A stretch of 64,000 nucleotides of DNA, taken from contig NZ_MNBW01000006.1 in the NCBI RefSeq assembly GCF_001879715.1, positions 124,001 through 188,000 on the forward strand, given 5' to 3'. Position numbers and translations under genes: made by a program. Origin of the DNA: Nioella nitratireducens. GTDB taxonomy: Bacteria > Pseudomonadota > Alphaproteobacteria > Rhodobacterales > Rhodobacteraceae. The first letter of the stretch is position 1. Each line of letters starts with the position of its first letter. Shown here one piece after another: positions 62,861 through 64,000 of the stretch. The notes under the pieces are model-generated. The model was not told the origin of the DNA, did no database searches, and saw only the letters and a program-made list of their open reading frames with translations.

Positions 62861-64000
62861 ATGGAAAAGCAGCCCATTACATATTCCGAGGATCAGGCCG
62901 CGGCCTTTGACCGTCTGACCGAAGCATTGCGCGGCATGGGCGTGGATCTGGATGCCGAAACGCTGGTGCCCGCCGCCGAAGGCAAGGCGCAGGTGCTGGC
63001 GGTGATCGGCAAGGCGGGTAGTGGCAAAACCATGCTGCTGGCCGAGCTTGTTAAGGCGCTGGAAGAAACCGGCGTCGATATCGTTTCGGCCGATTGGGAG
63101 GGCAAGCGCCGCAAGGACCGGCGCACGCTGGCCGTGCTGGCACCGACCAACAAGGCCGCCAGTGTGCTGCGCCGCCGGGGCGTGCCCGCGACCACCATCC
63201 ACCGCATCCTGTACACCCCGGTCTATGACCCGGAATACGAGAAGGTGGCGGAATGGCTGGCGGGGCAGGGCGAGCGGCCCGAGATCGAGGCGCTGACCGA
63301 CGCGGCACTGGACCGGGCCAAGGCGGTTTACGAGGCGCATAAATCGGTGCCCGCGGCCTTGGCGTCGGCAGGCTTGCGGGGGTCGGATTTCATTACCGGC
63401 TGGAAACGGCGTGAAGACCCGCTCGATATCGGGTTCGTCGATGAAAGCTCGATGTTGGACGAGCGTCAGTTCGACGACCTGCGCGAGATCTTCCCGATGC
63501 TGGTGCTGTTCGGCGACCCCGCGCAGTTGGCCCCGGTTGGACAGTCGGGCGAGATGGTCTTTGACAAGCTGGCCGAGCCCGCCCGGCTGATGTTGCGCCG
63601 CATTCACCGGCAAGAAGCGGACAACCCGATCCTTGACCTGGCCCATGCCCTGTCCGACCCCGAGCTGCGTTTCGAGCAGTTCGAGCGAATGGTGGAAGAG
63701 GCTGCGACTCGTGACAGCCGTATCGTCATCAGTGGCCGCGCCGATAGCGATCTGATGGCGCGCAGCCCGGTTCTGGTCTGGCGCAATGCCACCCGTATCC
63801 GGCTGATCCGCGCATTTCGTGTTGCCCATGGCGCGCCGGAAGACGCCCTGTTGCCCGGCGAGCCGCTGGTTTGTGACGGGATCGAACTGCCCGTGAAACA
63901 CCGCAAGAAGCGCATCGACCTAGAGGCGCGCGGCCTGATCAAGGGCGCGCAGGTGGTCTATCTGGGCCCCGGTCGCAAACCCGGATTTTCCCGCTTGCAC
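62861..64000 (+). CDS. RecD/ExoV-like ATP-dependent helicase (5' part, runs off the window)
   Basis: 380 codons are visible with no stop. SF1 helicase motifs: Walker A GKAGSGKT near 49-56, motif Ia LAPTNKAA, motif II (FVDESSML), motif III GDPAQLAPVG, and the motif IV region RRIHRQEADNPI. This is the RecD-like/AAA_30 layout seen in single-subunit ATP-dependent exodeoxyribonucleases of alphaproteobacteria. The rest, including motifs V and VI, lies outside. The start is ATG at 62861; a weak ribosome site precedes it (GTAGGGTG). Confidence 0.88.
   Translation, partial: MEKQPITYSEDQAAAFDRLTEALRGMGVDLDAETLVPAAEGKAQVLAVIGKAGSGKTMLLAELVKALEETGVDIVSADWEGKRRKDRRTLAVLAPTNKAASVLRRRGVPATTIHRILYTPVYDPEYEKVAEWLAGQGERPEIEALTDAALDRAKAVYEAHKSVPAALASAGLRGSDFITGWKRREDPLDIGFVDESSMLDERQFDDLREIFPMLVLFGDPAQLAPVGQSGEMVFDKLAEPARLMLRRIHRQEADNPILDLAHALSDPELRFEQFERMVEEAATRDSRIVISGRADSDLMARSPVLVWRNATRIRLIRAFRVAHGAPEDALLPGEPLVCDGIELPVKHRKKRIDLEARGLIKGAQVVYLGPGRKPGFSRLH

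Overview
This window reads as a chromosomal segment of a GC-rich alphaproteobacterium, most likely Rhodobacteraceae (Rhodobacter/Roseobacter group). The evidence is the cbb3 oxidase cluster with an FnrL-type box, a DctD-type regulator lacking the sigma-54 contact loop, a single-ATPase xylose ABC importer, an H-NS-like protein of HvrA type, and ethylmalonyl-CoA pathway genes (ecm, ccrA). No prophage, insertion sequence or CRISPR array was seen. All assignments come from reading motifs and context; no database search was run.

Layout. 1-5761: end of ccoQ, ccoP, a 500-bp spacer with three hairpin repeats, then ccoG-ccoH-ccoI-ccoS under their own FnrL box. 5765-11336: D,D-carboxypeptidase with SPOR domain, then haem genes hemF, hemE, hemC plus a short-chain dehydrogenase. 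11679-11755: tRNA-Met(CAU). 11857-20812: DctB/DctD two-component pair, M20 amidohydrolase, Bcr/CflA-type exporter and a TRAP importer (dctP, dctQ, dctM). 21052-32207: D-xylose locus xylB-xylA-galM-mauG, convergent with xylR-unbV, and divergent xylF-xylH-xylG. 32416-35890: a degenerate DgoK-like protein, GAPDH and GabD. 36091-46123 (all minus): GntR regulator, then an acetate cluster reading acsA-adk-DUF4212-actP-DUF294/CBS-unknown-pseudokinase/exonuclease. 46666-49305: LysR, a shortened Ldh2-family protein and a PPP-family phosphatase. 49378-55662: YbbP/YbbA-like ABC system, TesA-like esterase, DUF1989 protein, and an ornithine/lysine decarboxylase behind a structured leader. 55683-64000: deoD, H-NS-like gene, ecm, methyltransferase, PlsB-like acyltransferase, ccrA, and a truncated RecD-like helicase.

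How the parts work together. The left end supports microaerobic respiration (CcoGHIS assemble copper and haem centres of cbb3 oxidase) and haem supply. The centre takes up organic acids (TRAP) and xylose (ABC, isomerase, kinase, mutarotase). The right half takes up and activates acetate (ActP, Acs, with Adk recycling AMP) and carries two enzymes of the ethylmalonyl-CoA pathway, which assimilates acetyl-CoA without isocitrate lyase.

Most unusual observations: the covarying triple hairpin repeat between ccoP and ccoG; a membrane-anchored degenerate histidine kinase fused to a DEDDh exonuclease in the acetate cluster; two arrays of 11-bp repeats in opposite orientation about 15 kb apart; a MauG-like peroxidase and a VCBS/UnbV protein translationally coupled to xylose genes; and a DctD with the GAFTGA loop deleted.
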